In this document: piece by piece, positions 11,146 to 22,061 of the stretch
How positions within the stretch are numbered: position 1 is the stretch's first letter
Layout of the letters: each line of letters opens with the position of its first letter
Origin: Paratinospora sagittata
Taxonomy: Eukaryota > Streptophyta > Magnoliopsida > Ranunculales > Menispermaceae
Reading direction: 5' to 3'
DNA: 64,000 nt
Assembly: GCA_035771175.1 (NCBI GenBank)
Contig: CM069602.1
Location: 10,915,501-10,979,500 of the forward strand
Position numbers and translations under genes: made by a program
The notes under the pieces: generated by a model
What the model saw: the letters and a program-made list of their open reading frames with translations, nothing else
What the model was told of the DNA's origin: nothing
The model's database searches: none

Positions 11146-12926
11146 GTGAATACGGTGGGGGAGCAAGGTGTGGAAGTTGACGGTGAGCTAGGGCGAGAAA
11201 AACGAGCCAAAACTCCTTCAATACGGTATCGTGATTTTGTTACTCAAACTATACGAAAAATAAGTTCATCTGAGAATTCATCTGCTACTTCCTCTTCCTT
11301 AGGTACGCCCTATCCTATAACATATTTTGTGAATTGTGAACGTTTTTCTGTGAGACATAGGAATTTTCTTGCAGCTGTGACAACGGGACATGAGCCAAAG
11401 CATTTTAAAGAAGCGATGAAAGACTCGGGATGGCGAGATGCGATGGGTAAGGAGATACGATCCCTTGAAGACAATGAGACTTGGGTAATGGAGACTCTTC
11501 CACCCGGAAAGACAGCACTAGGGAGCCAGTGGATATATAAAATTAAGTATAAGTCTGATGGCAGCATAGAGCGACTCAAAGCAAGACTTGTGATCTATGA
11601 CAATCATCAGGTGGAAGGAATTGACTATAACGAGACATTTGCTTCTGTGGCAAAAATGGTGATGGTTCGTATTTTTCTTGCAATTGCTGCTGTTAAAAAT
11701 TGGGAGGTACATCAAATGGATGTGCATAATGCTTTCCTTCACGGTGACTTACGTGAGGAGGTTTATATGAAGGTTCCTCCAGGTTTCAAAAATACAAATC
11801 CTAACATGGTTTGCAGGTTGCAAAATTCGTTGTATGGTCTGAAACAAGCTCCCCGATGTTGGTTTGCAAAACTGTCAACAGCGTTGAAGAATTATGGTTT
11901 TGTGCAATCCTATTCAGATTATTCCTTATTTGGGTTGTGCAGGGGAAGAACTCAGATCAACGTGTTAGTTTATGTTGATGACTTGATTATTGCAGGGAAT
12001 GATAAGGTTGCATTGACAACTTTTAAAGATTACCTTGGCAGGTGCTTTCATATGAAGGATTTGAGAGTTTTGAAATATTTCTTAGGGCTAGAGGTAGCCC
12101 GTAATCTAGAAGGAATTTTTCTTTGTCAAAGAAAATACACACTCGAGATAATTTCTGAAACGGGTTTATTGGGAGCAAAGCTTGCGGCATTTCCTATGGA
12201 ACAAAATCACAATTTGGCCTTTACTAAGGGTGAATTCCTTGCGGATCCGGCGCCGTATAGGCGACTTGTAGGGAGATTGCTTTACTTTTCTGTGACGAGA
12301 CCTGATTTTGCATATTCGGTTCATATTTTGTCCCAATTTATGCAACAACCTCGTGAGGATCATTGGGAGGCAGCTCTCAGGGTCGTGAGATATTTGAAGA
12401 AGAGTCCGGGGCAAAGGATTTTGCTACGTGCTGATAGTGACCTACGTCTAGAAGGGTGGTGTGATTCGGATTGGGCTAGTTGTCCACTTACGCGACGTTC
12501 CTTAACAGGTTGGCTCGTGTTACTTGGTTGTTCTCCTGTATCGTGGAAGACCAAGAAGCAACAAACAGTGCTAGATCGTCTGCGGAGGCTGAGTATAGAT
12601 CAATGGCAGCAACAATGTGTGAGTTAAAGTTGCTTAACCAACTTTTAAGTGACTTGGGTGTGCGACATCCGAAGGGTATGAAGTTGTTTTGTGATAGTCA
12701 GTCTGCCTTCTACATTGCTCAAAATCTGATTTTTCACGAAAGAACAAAGCATATAGAAGCTGACTGCCATTTTGTTCGAGATGCGGTGACTGAAGGGATG
12801 ATTTGTCCGTCATATGTTTCTACTAGTGTTCAATTGGCAGACATCTTTACAAAAGCATTGGGGAAAGCGAACTTTGAGTTTCTACTCTGCAAGTTGGGCG
12901 TTCGAGATCTTCACGCTCCAACTTGA
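11146..12926 (+). pseudogene. Copia-2 reverse transcriptase and RNase H (one frameshift)
   Basis: The frame from 11146 to 12627 holds the complete copia RT: WIYKIKYKSDGS, the DVHNAFLHGDLREEVYM block, LYGLKQAPRCWF and an intact catalytic YVDD (about 11973). RNase H follows (SDWASCPLTRRS) but is frameshifted near 12570; the rest (SSAEAEYRSMA, CDSQSAFYIAQN, HERTKHIEADCHFV, ADIFTKALGK) lies in another frame ending at 12926, just before the polypurine tract. RT itself is the best preserved part of the element. The RNase H frameshift and upstream stops make the polyprotein unproducible. Confidence 0.9.
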
Positions 12927-12932
12927 GGGGGG

Positions 12933-13047
12933 TATTACGATATTATTGGGGTATTTTAGGAAAATACAGGGTTGTGATATTTTGTAATATATATACTTCA
13001 TGGTTGTGAATGAGGAAGGATGAAAAAGAGGCGTAGAGATTCTGACA
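12933..13047 (+). repeat. Copia-2 3' LTR
   Basis: 115-bp partner of 5438-5552. It directly follows the polypurine tract TTGAGGGGGG (12923-12932) and is followed by the target duplication ttttt (13048-13052). Confidence 0.95.
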
Positions 13048-13729
13048 TTTTTCGACCTTCTTTCTTTGTTTGACAACCATTTTAATCTGTCTTATTGCAA
13101 TTTATTTGGATTCATTGTCTTACACATGCTCATGTATGCTCTAAATATATACTTTTGGAGGCGTTACCGAGTTAATTATCTATTCATATTCGGTTTCAAT
13201 CAAGGAACAGAGTTGGGATATAGAGAAGTCTTCCTCCTCAGTACAGGTATGGCCATACTTGCACCAGCCGGTGTGCTTGCAAACTTGGACATGGAAATGG
13301 ATGAAAGAACTAAAAGTTATAAGGCCCTCACGGAATTAGTCCCATTGGGATTGCTTATTGTAAGAGGTTTAACACTTCTCATTCCTACTTATTATTTCTA
13401 GCAATTTATGATGTATTAATTTTTCATTTTATCTATTGACAGTTTCTACTTCTCATGGTCATATGCCCATTCAACATCATATATTGCACAAGTCGCTTCT
13501 TTCCACTGCGATGTCTGTTTCGTTGCATATTTGCACCTTTTTACAAGGTAAATGATGATAAAGAACAATTAAGAAAATGTTGAAAAGAAATAAATTTAGA
13601 CAATTTCATTGATCTTTAATTTCTTGCGCATGATTATTTTTTCTTGGCAGATCAGCTAACTAGCCAGGTAAGTTAAACTCTTACATAATTTTTACGCATT
13701 TGACAAGCGTTATATGTTTCTTCTATCAT

Positions 13730-13915
13730 GAAGGGGAGCCTTGGCGCAACGGTAAGAGTTGCTGCCATATGACCATGCGGTTATTGGTTCAGGTCATGGA
13801 AACAACCTCTCGTGATGCAAGGTAAGGTTGCGTACATAGACCCAAAAGTGGTCTAACCCTTCCCCAGGACTCCAAGCATAGACAGGAGCTTTGTGCACCA
13901 GGCTGCCCTTTTTAC
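13730..13915 (+). mobile_element. Au-type SINE in intron 9 of the PHO1 relic
   Basis: Begins GGGGAGCCTTGGCGCAACGG, with a tRNA-like A box (TGGCGCAACGG) and a B box near 13785 (GGTTCAGGTC), and ends GGCTGCCCTTTTTAC, matching the known head and tail of the plant Au SINE family. It is flanked by a perfect 16-bp target duplication ATGTTTCTTCTATCAT (13714-13729 and 13916-13931). The length (about 185 bp) is that of a full element. Au SINEs are transcribed by RNA polymerase III and mobilised by LINE proteins. It lies just upstream of relic exon 10. Confidence 0.95.
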
Positions 13916-15142
13916 ATGTTTCTTCTATCATATAGGTCCAAGCCCTTAGAAATCTTGAGTTCTATATCTGCTATTATGGACGGGGAGATTACAAAATGAG
14001 GCAGAACACTTGCAAAAGCAAAGATATCTACAAGACTTTCTACTTTATTGTAGCTATAATTCCTTACTTGTGTCGCTTATTGCAAGTTAGTCCTTCTTTG
14101 CGTAACAACATTGAATCTTATGATAATTCTCTTTTCTTGTATCAAAATATATAGTTTCTTGTGTGTATAGTGCCTCTGCCGCTTATTTGAAGAAAAAGAC
14201 TCAACGCATGGATATAATGGGCTGAAATACCTATCAACAGTGGTGGCCATGCTCATGAGAACAGCTTATAGTCAACAAAAGGGAATTGCTTGGTGGGTGA
14301 TGGCATGGATCACCACATGTATTGCAACAATCTATAGTACATACTGGGATATTGTCGTTGACTGGGGACTACTACAACGGAACTTGAAAAACCATTGGTT
14401 GAGAGATAAGCTCCTTGTGTCACATAAAAGTATATACTTTGGAGTCATGGTAAGTAAGCTTCACAAGCCTGACATAAACATTGTATGTGTATATCTATAC
14501 ATGCCATTCAAGTCATAACTCTAATGTTAGGAAACAAATTGGTGATTACAATAATGTAGGCTTTGAACACTTTTCTGAGACTAGCTTGGCTGCAGACAGT
14601 GCTGAACATACAGGTGCCTTTTTTACATAGAGAAACCTTAGTTGCTATTGTTGCCATCCTTGAGATAATTCGTCACGGCATATGGAACTTCTTCAGGTAC
14701 ATTAATCAATAGTTAAGACCATCCACACACACACACAAAAAAATTTTTTAAAAGCTATTTTTTGATTTGATCAACCAAATGTTTTTCCAAGTTTTCTAGT
14801 TTTCGGGTACTGAAAACTATATCAGAATCACGAACCAAAGGAGGCCTTAATATTTTCTTGACTGATTGATTAGGTTGGAGAATGAGCACTTGAACAATGT
14901 GGGCAAGTATCGCACATTCAAGTCAGTACCACTTCCTTTCAACTATGATGAAGATGAAGACAGAAGAGTAAACACATGAGAAATTAAGCATAAAAAAAGA
15001 AGAAAAGAAGTGATAAGTTATTCTAAAAGAAGCATACAATTAAAGTAAACCAGGTTAGAGAGTAGCACAAACTGCTTGTTGTGTGGTAATGAGAGTACTG
15101 TCCCAGTTGCAATTTTGGCTAATTTATGAATGATGACATTGT

Positions 15143-15485
15143 TGTGCGGAATCGTGGTAAAGCATGAAAGAAAAAACAAGGCAACAAATTTAACGTGGTT
15201 CGACAAATTGCCTACGTCCACGGGAGACAGCAAACTTGTATTACTTCACCAATAGGTAGATCTTACAGATTGGATTTCTTGAATAAATCTCTCAGAATAG
15301 ATCTCTGGAATATTTTTCAAGTTGAAGCAGAGCTCTATTTATAGAGCTAAAACAAAACTCATTTCGCCCACGTGTTCCATGCAGCCAGCTCACGCATCCC
15401 ATGCAGCTTGATTCTGTTGACTATTCACTGCATGCTTTTGTTGACTATTGATGGCGGCTCTTCATTAAGGTGGACCAAACTAACA
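15143..15485 (-). repeat. Copia-3 3' LTR
   Basis: Minus strand begins TGTTAGTTTGGTCCACCTTA and ends CGATTCCGCACA. It contains a TATA box in a palindrome (GCTCTATAAATAGAGC on the minus strand, about 15332-15347). Partner at 20311-20653. Confidence 0.93.
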
Positions 15486-15618
15486 AATCTCCACCTCCAC
15501 CTCATGTGGAACAGGGCTCCTCCACTCCTGCAACAATTTGTCAATTAAAGCTGCAGAGCAACAATCTCCACCTTAGCGAACTTCCTTAAAAAAATTGTTG
15601 CTGCCTCCATTAGTGCCC

Positions 15619-17408
15619 TTAGGCACTCCGAGCTCGTGAGATGTTGATCAAGTCCAAACAATGTTGGAACTTGATCCCTGTAACCACCTTTGTAATCATA
15701 TCTGCGGTCTTGATCTTTTGCAGAAGAATACTCCATTCTTCTACTATTTCTCGAACAAAATGAAAACGAACATCAATATGCTTCGTTCGACTGTGATGCA
15801 CTTGGTTCTTTGCCAAACAAATGACACTCTGGCTGTCGCAGAAAACTTCAACATTCTTCTGCACAATTCCCAAGTTTTTAGTCAATCCATGAAGCCAGAT
15901 TGCTTCCTTGAAAGCTTCCGTTACTGTCATGTACTCTGCCTTTGTAGTAGACAAAACAACAATTGACTGTAGTGTTGATCTCCAACTCACTGGTCCTCCT
16001 GCCATAGTGAAAACATAACCAGTAGTAGATCTACGCTTGTCAAGATCTCCAGCATAGTCCGAATCCACATATCCGACGAGATGCTTACAACTTTTCTTAT
16101 CTCTCTCGAACTTTAAACCAATATCCACAGTACCATGAATATACCGTAGAATCCACTTCACTGCTTGCCAGTGGCCTTTACCGGGGTTGTGCATGTAACG
16201 ACTTACCATACTTACAGCATGTGAAATGTCAGGTCTGGTACACACCATAGCATACATCAAGGCACCAACTACATTTGCATATGGAATGTTCTTCATTTGC
16301 TTCTTCTGATCTTCAGAATTTGGTGACATTGATGTACTTAGCTTGAAATGTGGTGCCAATGGTGTGCTCACAGGTTTTGTGTCATTGCCAATGCCAAAAG
16401 TTTGAAGAACTTTATTTAAATACTGAGTCTGAGTCAAACAGATTGTGCTTTTGGCCCTATCTCGAGTTATCTCCATACCGAGAATTTTTCTGGCCTCTCC
16501 AAGATCCTTTATTTCAAACTCTGAGCTCAATTGAGCCTTTAGTTTGTTGATCTCCACCTTGCTTTTAGATGCGATTAACATATCATTTACATATAAAAGC
16601 AAGTAGATAAATGTACCATCTTGAAGTTTACGATAATAGACACAATGATCAAACTGACTCCGGGTATATTTCTGCCCTTGGATGAAGCTGTCAAATCGTT
16701 TGTACCACTGTCTCGGTGACTGCTTCAGGCCATACAATGACTTGCTCAACTTGCAAGCCCAATTCTTTCTTCCTGGTTCTTTGTATCCTTTTGGTTGAGA
16801 CATATATATCTCCTCTTCCAAATTACCATGCAGAAAAGCAGTTTTGGCATCGAGTTGGGCTAACTCGAGATCAAACTGTGCAACCAAAGCCAATAATATT
16901 CGAATTGACGAATGCTTAACAAAAGGTGAGAATACCTCATTGTAGTCAATTCCTTCCCTCTGAGCGTAGCCTTTTGCTACCAGTCTGGCTTTGTATCGGA
17001 TACTATCTGTGCTGGGAGAGTCTTCCTTCTTAGCGAAAACCCATTTGCAGTCAATTGGTTTCTTTCCTTTCGGAAGTGGAACCAACTTCCAAGTCTGATT
17101 CTGATGGAGTGATGTCATCTCCTCATGCATTGCCATTTTCCACTTATCACTTTCCATACTCTGACTAACAACTTTGTAATTGTATGGAATATCATCTCCG
17201 GTGACTGGTAATGCATATGCAACCATGTCAGTGTACCGAGCAGGTTTGCGGATTTCTCTTCGTGGTCGACTGGTGGCAATTGATTCTGGTTGTTGACTGA
17301 TGTCTGGTCCTGGAGCCTCCACCTCAACTGAGATGTCCTCCTCGTGTTCTTCAGGATGGTTGGATATCTCTGCTGACTTGCAGGAGTTACTGGAATATCT
17401 AACTCCAC
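15619..17408 (-). pseudogene. Copia-3 reverse transcriptase and RNase H
   Basis: One open minus-strand frame (17322-15619) covers the whole copia RT and RNase H: CKWVFAKKED, KARLVAKGYAQREGIDYNE, DAKTAFLHGNLEEEIYM, LYGLKQSPRQWYKRFD and, in RNase H, STTKAEYM, CDSQSVICLAKN, HSRTKHIDVRFHFV. The catalytic RT box reads YVND instead of YVDD, a GAC-to-AAC type change at a metal-binding aspartate. A frameshift near 17322-17360 and an in-frame TAG near 17410 separate it from the integrase. The substitution alone should abolish polymerase activity. Confidence 0.92.
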
Positions 17409-19552
17409 CTACTGATGCAAATTTGGATCTCGATTTTCTTTATCAGAAACTGTATGCTTTAACATCACAGATTCGTCAAAAGTTACATCTCGACTTTGTA
17501 CAATCTTCTTTGACTCAGGGTTCCATAGTCGAAAAGCCTTAACTCCACTAAAGCCCATGAAAATCGTTTTCTTGGACCTAGGATCCAGTTTGGATTCCTT
17601 CACATGAAAATATGCAGTGCATCCAAAAATACGCAGAGAATCATAATCTGAAACGGGGTATCCAGACCATACCTCCTTGGGAGTTTTGCCATCTAGTGTT
17701 GTTGCAGGAAGTCTATTGATGATATGAGAGGCATATGACAAAGCTTCAGCCCAAAATGCCTTGCTCAGTCCAGAATGAGATAACATGCAACGAACTTTAT
17801 CTATCAAAGTACGATTCATGCGTTCAGCAACACCATTTTGTTGTGGCGTGCCTGGGACTGTGAAATGTCTGACAATCCCTTCATTCTCACAAATTTTCTA
17901 AAATGGGTCTGACTTGTATTCTCCTCCATTATTAGATCTGAGCCTCTTAATCTTCCTTCCCGTTTGGGTTTCTACCATTTTCTTCCATATAAGAAAGATA
18001 TCTAGCACTTCATCTTTATGCTTCATGGTATAAACCCAAACATAGCGTGAGAAATCATCAATGAAAGTAACAAACCAACGTTTACCTCCCAATGAAGCAT
18101 TTTGAGAGGGTCCCCAAACGTCGGTATGAACATAATCCAATGTTCCTTTTGTGCGGTGGATTGTAGCTCCAAACTTGACTCTAATCTGCTTGCCTAAGAT
18201 ACAATGCTCGTAAAAGTTAAGTTTCCCGATTTTTGCACCTTTCAGAGAACCTTGCTTTATCAAGGTTTGAAGAGCCTTCTCTCCAACATGTCCGAGCCGC
18301 ATGTGCCAAAGTCGGGAAGTGTCCGATGAAACATCAGTAGAACTGGTGCAAGCTGATATACTTCCGATTACCGTGTGTCCGTCTAGGAAATAGAGATTTC
18401 CTTTCTGAGTACCCTTCATGGCCAAGAGTGCTCCACGTACAACCTTCAGAACTCCACCTTCAATGGTTACCTTGTAACCGCGGGAATTAAGGACTCCTAG
18501 GGATATCAGATTTTTCTTCAGATCTGGGACATATCTGACGTCCGTGAGCTGTCTTGTTGTACCGTCATGCATCTTTAGGCGTATAGTTCCAATACCCTTT
18601 GTTTGACAGGTATTGTTGTTGCCCATGAGCATGACTCCTCCATCGAACTCATCCAGTGTTGAGAACCAACTTCGATTCGGACACATATGATAGGAACATC
18701 CGGAATCTAATATCCATATATCAGACTGATTGTCTATAGATGAAACTGAGAATGCAGAATCTTCTTCAGCCTTCTGTGCCACATTTGCATCTGTCTTGCC
18801 CTTATTTGGACAATCTTTCTTCCAGTGCCCCTTTTGGTGACAATAGGCACATTCATCCTTTGCAAGACGTGGACGTGATGAAGGTCCTTTTGAGTTTGAG
18901 CGAGATCGGCCTCGCCCACTGGATCTATCAGATTTGTTGCTAGCCCTGCCTCTGGATACCGTCAAGGCTTCTAGTGATGCTTCCTTGTTATCGAGCTGGT
19001 CCTTCCTTCGATACTCGTTGTTCACCAAAGCATTTGAAACATCACTGAATTTAACATCATCTTTACCATGTAGCAAAGTTGTTGTTAAATGTTCATAACT
19101 TTCAGGCAAAGAGTTTAACAACAATAGTGTCTTATCCTCATCAATAACTTCAACATCAAGATTCTGTAGATCAGCGAGAATCTTGTTGAAATTATCAAGA
19201 TGCTCAATCATGGGAGTACCTTTCTTGTACTGAAAACGAAAGAGTTTCTCCTTCAGGTAGAGGCGGTTCTCTACGTTTTTCGTCATGTACTTGTCCTCCA
19301 GTTTCTTCCAGAGACTTGTTGCCATAGTCTCTTTCATGACAAAATACTTCTGATCTTTTGCTAAACAGAGTCTGATTGTTCCACAAGCTTGACGATTTAC
19401 AAAATTCCAATCATCATCGGACATATCCTTGGGCTTGGTTTCCAAGGCGATATGTGATCATTCCCAGAATAATAGATTTTGAACTTCTCATTGCCACATG
19501 TCAAAGTTGTTGGTGCCGTTGAATTTCTCCACCTCGAACTTTGCGTTGGACA
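17409..19552 (-). pseudogene. Copia-3 gag, protease and integrase (in-frame stops)
   Basis: The trace starts at an ATG at about 19552 (KFEVEKFNGTNNFDMWQ), then has two TGA codons before a long open stretch (19445-17898). That stretch holds gag (YLKEKLFRFQYKKGTPM), a CCHC knuckle CAYCHQKGHWKKDCP (about 18840), the protease WILDSGCSYHMC (about 18710), the HHCC integrase region (LWHMRLGH, CILGKQ) and the core start (DYVHTDVWGPSQN, DDFSRYVWVY). A TAG at about 17897 interrupts the core. The remainder (17819-17409) carries the end of the core and the integrase C-terminal region (RIFGCTAYFHV, FMGFSGVKAFRLW). The TAGs fit CAG-to-TAG changes. Confidence 0.9.
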
Positions 19553-19829
19553 TCGAACTTCTTTGCCAGGGCCTATTTGTGCTTGGGATTTCCTCCGCCA
19601 TTAAGACCGAAGATATGTATGACGCCGAAAAGTGCTTTAAAAAATGATAAACTACTCCAACTAAGCTATATCAATAACTTAGGAGCTGAATCTGCAGAAA
19701 CTGATTGCACGGTTGCGTCCGGAACGGTCGAAAATGGTGGAAACGAGTCTGACTTTGTTGAAATGAGATGAAAAATGAGTCGGATATGGTTGGTCAACCG
19801 AAAATGGATTCGGTCAACTGTCGGGCCGA

Positions 19830-20095
19830 AACGGGCTGGGCCGTGATGAACAGCGTCGGGCTGAAACGGATCTAGGCCGGATGAACAGCGTAGGACAGAA
19901 ACGGATCTGGGCTGTATGAACAGTATTGGACCGAAACGGACTGGGCCAGATGAACAGCGTCGGGCCGACCGAGCTGAATCGGGAGGAACAGTGCTGGCTG
20001 AAGTGGGCTGGACCGGGGGATGGGCCGGATGAACAGTGTCGGGCATATGGGTCGGATTCGGATCGGATGAACAGTGCCGGAGATGAACAGTGTCG
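19830..20095. repeat. Copia-3 leader repeats containing GAACAG
   Basis: Seven or eight imperfect copies of a unit of about 35-40 bp with the pattern GATGAACAGYGTCGGGC...AAACGGA..TGGGCC on the plus strand. They lie in the GC-rich leader between the primer site and gag. The block contains the GAACAGT motif that also clusters in the leaders of the other two copia elements. Confidence 0.8.
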
Positions 20096-20310
20096 GCAAA
20101 CGCTTCGGCTCCTGAGAACTCGTTTCTTGTCCGTTTTTCTCGTCGTTTATTGGGTTGGACTCTTGGAAACAAGAGCTACCTCCACGGGTGATCAGAAAAT
20201 AGTTTCGATCACTTTTACAGAATCTCAAAAATTTCGACGCTGACTCGAAATATTCAACAGAGGGTCTGTTTTTCTTCCAAAGTTTAACCTTGTCTCTGAT
20301 ACCAATTTAT

Positions 20311-20653
20311 TGTGCGGAATCGTGGTAAAGCATGAAAGAAAAAACAAGACAATAAATTTAACGTGGTTTGGCAAATTGCCTACGTCCACGGGAGATATCA
20401 AACTTGTATTACTTCACTCTTAGGTGGATCTTACAGATTGGATCTCTTGAATAGATCTCTCAGAATAGATCTCTGGAATATTTTTCAAGTTGAAGCAGAG
20501 CTCTATTTATAGAGCTAAAACAAAACTCATTTCGCTCACATGTTCCATGCAGCCAGCTCACGCATCCCATGCAGCTTGATTCTGTTGACTATTCACTGCA
20601 TGATTTTGTTGACTATTGATGGCGGCTCTTCATTGAGGTGGACCAAACTAACA
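20311..20653 (-). repeat. Copia-3 5' LTR, primer site adjacent
   Basis: 343-bp partner of 15143-15485. On the minus strand it is followed after a short ATAAAT spacer by TGGTATCAGAGAC (20292-20304), the tRNA-Met-type primer binding site. Confidence 0.93.
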
Positions 20654-20654
20654 A

Positions 20655-22061
20655 ACATTTAGCAGTTGTAGTTAAAAGAAAAGCAGCAAAAGCAATACAA
20701 TTAAATTGATTCAGGTGCAAATTATATTTGAGCAAATGGATTAGTATGCCCAATAGAAACCTTCCCTTTAAGCAACTAGTTAGGATTTATTTATAGGCGG
20801 TGGTGAAGCTACTAATTTATAACTAGTCCCCTCGAGCTTCAAGTCAGTAGCTCTGGATTGCGGTGGGTCTTGTGCACAAGTGCTTTTCACATGTTATTTT
20901 TTATTAATATTTTTATTTAAAATTAAAGGTATAACTATTATTATTATTATTATTATTATTATTTTGTTAATATATATTAATATTTTTATGTTAAACTAAA
21001 AATATGATTTTTATTTATAAATAGACTAGAGGGTAGAAAATAGTAAAATATTAGCATAAAATCAGAAATTAAATGTGAAAATACCTGTAAGTAAGAAAAG
21101 TGGAGGGAATTAAGTGGAGATTTCTTTAAAATTATCATATTAGCTCGGTAACTAATTTTTAAAATAAATGATAATTGTAAGTTTTATGAGTTGATTTTGG
21201 AAGTTTGGCAAAAATTATCATATATAGGACAGTAAATTTATTACAAGAAGTAAAAACATATACAGTTTTCGTCTATTTTTCTTGTATAGACAGGTCATAA
21301 GCATACATTTTAATTAAACAACATGCATTGAATTTGTTGAACTAGACATAACTAATTAAAAAAACACTTCAGTTAATTAGTGACTAAAATTGCAGTCAAT
21401 TAGATCTTAATTATGAAACACATCTTGAGACAATTATGTGACTCAGAGGTATATAATCAATCTGTCAAACTCCATCAACCCTTGCAAGTTGCATTGACTA
21501 TCCCAAAATATCTAAATGGAGAAATTCATAATTTTTTATTTATTTATTTATTTATTTTTGGTGATAAGCAATTCATGATTTTTAATTACCCAGAACAAAT
21601 AATTATTTATGTAACAGTAAACCCTTATATGTTACACAGAGAAATTAGAAAGTGTTTCATAGTTCATGTTGTTTTTGACCATATAATTCAGGTTGGTTTC
21701 TTCTTTTCTTTTTCCTCCTTCAAACCAAAAGAAAGTTCAGGAACCTATATTGTCAATGATATTGACCCACTCAACCCCCTTCATATATACATACATTTGT
21801 GCGCGGGCGCGTGTCACATATAACTCAAAAAAGTCTTGTAAATCCCTCATTAGATCACAGCTAAGAATATAACTGTAAACGCGTTAAGAAAGTTCCTCTT
21901 CACCCATCTAATACCAACTTACGTTTCCATGCATGCAATGCACTAAATTTCAATCCTCACTTCTCCATTGTCTCAACTGTGTAAGTGCACAAGTACTATA
22001 TATATATATATATATATATACTATCTCTATACTTGCAGGCAAGCCAATCAAAAGAGAGACC
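20655..22061. other. AT-rich intergenic DNA upstream of PHO1
   Basis: No gene seen. It contains an (ATT)n microsatellite (about 20937-20963) and a (TA)n run at about 21998-22020, some 40 bp upstream of the PHO1 ATG. The promoter must lie here. I searched by eye for the P1BS phosphate-response element (GNATATNC) in the last 650 bp and did not find a clear copy. Confidence 0.6.

Larger units (their letters stand above)
5438..13047 (+). mobile_element. Copia-2: Ty1/copia element with 115-bp LTRs in intron 6 of the PHO1 relic
   Basis: The two 115-bp LTRs (5438-5552 and 12933-13047) differ at one position by eye. A TGGTATCAGAG primer site follows the left LTR and a TTGAGGGGGG polypurine tract precedes the right one. 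The 5-bp target duplication is ttttt (5433-5437, 13048-13052). The inside has gag with a CCHC knuckle, protease, integrase, RT and RNase H in copia order on the plus strand, with several stops and frameshifts and a 2315-bp solo LTR in gag. Both LTRs begin TA, not the usual TG. The near-identical LTRs suggest a young insertion although the genes are dead. The protein blocks resemble the Ale/Retrofit type, but that assignment is tentative. Confidence 0.95.
3861..14979 (+). pseudogene. Dead PHO1-type phosphate exporter copy (exon 1 missing)
   Basis: Tandem relative of the intact PHO1 gene at 22062-27561. Recognisable exons: 2 (about 3861-4215), 3 (from about 4311), 4 (4589-4660), 5 (4874-5003), 6 (5204-5324), 7 (13101-13359), 8 (13443-13547), 9 (end at 13667), 10 (13936-14085), 11 (14171-14449), 12 (14560-14696) and 13 (14874-14979). 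Exons 4-8 and 10-12 match the lengths of the intact copy. Lesions: no exon 1, so the start of the SPX domain is gone; exon 3 donor GT is GA; exon 5 has an in-frame TAA at 4940-4942; exon 6 acceptor AG is CG (5202-5203); exon 7 acceptor AG is AA (13099-13100); the first half of exon 9 is unrecognisable. A copia element fills intron 6 and an Au SINE intron 9. The EXS-encoding exons remain well conserved, so loss is probably recent, or part of the region may still be transcribed. Confidence 0.9.
15141..20654 (-). mobile_element. Copia-3: nearly complete Ty1/copia element, several stops
   Basis: Two 343-bp LTRs (15143-15485 and 20311-20653) differ at about 16 positions by eye, so it is older than Copia-2. 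Read on the minus strand: primer site (20292-20304), leader with repeats, gag, CCHC, protease, integrase, RT, RNase H, then a GAGGTGGAGGTGGAG polypurine tract (about 15489-15503). A candidate 5-bp duplication is acatt (15136-15140, 20655-20659), one or two bases outside the TGTTAG/CACA LTR ends. Gag and pol read like the TNT1/Tork type, but clade is tentative. Stops and one frameshift inactivate it. Confidence 0.93.

Noticed and set aside
10844..11221. Minus-strand open frames rich in Pro/His/Ser
   Set aside because: Shadows of the plus-strand copia spacer between integrase and RT; no domain and no start context.
13733..13800. Possible tRNA gene (A and B boxes)
   Set aside because: It is the tRNA-derived head of the Au SINE; it has no cloverleaf and no anticodon arm.
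21413..21823. 136-codon plus-strand open frame upstream of PHO1
   Set aside because: AT-rich, no recognisable domain, and no homologous frame elsewhere in the window; likely chance.
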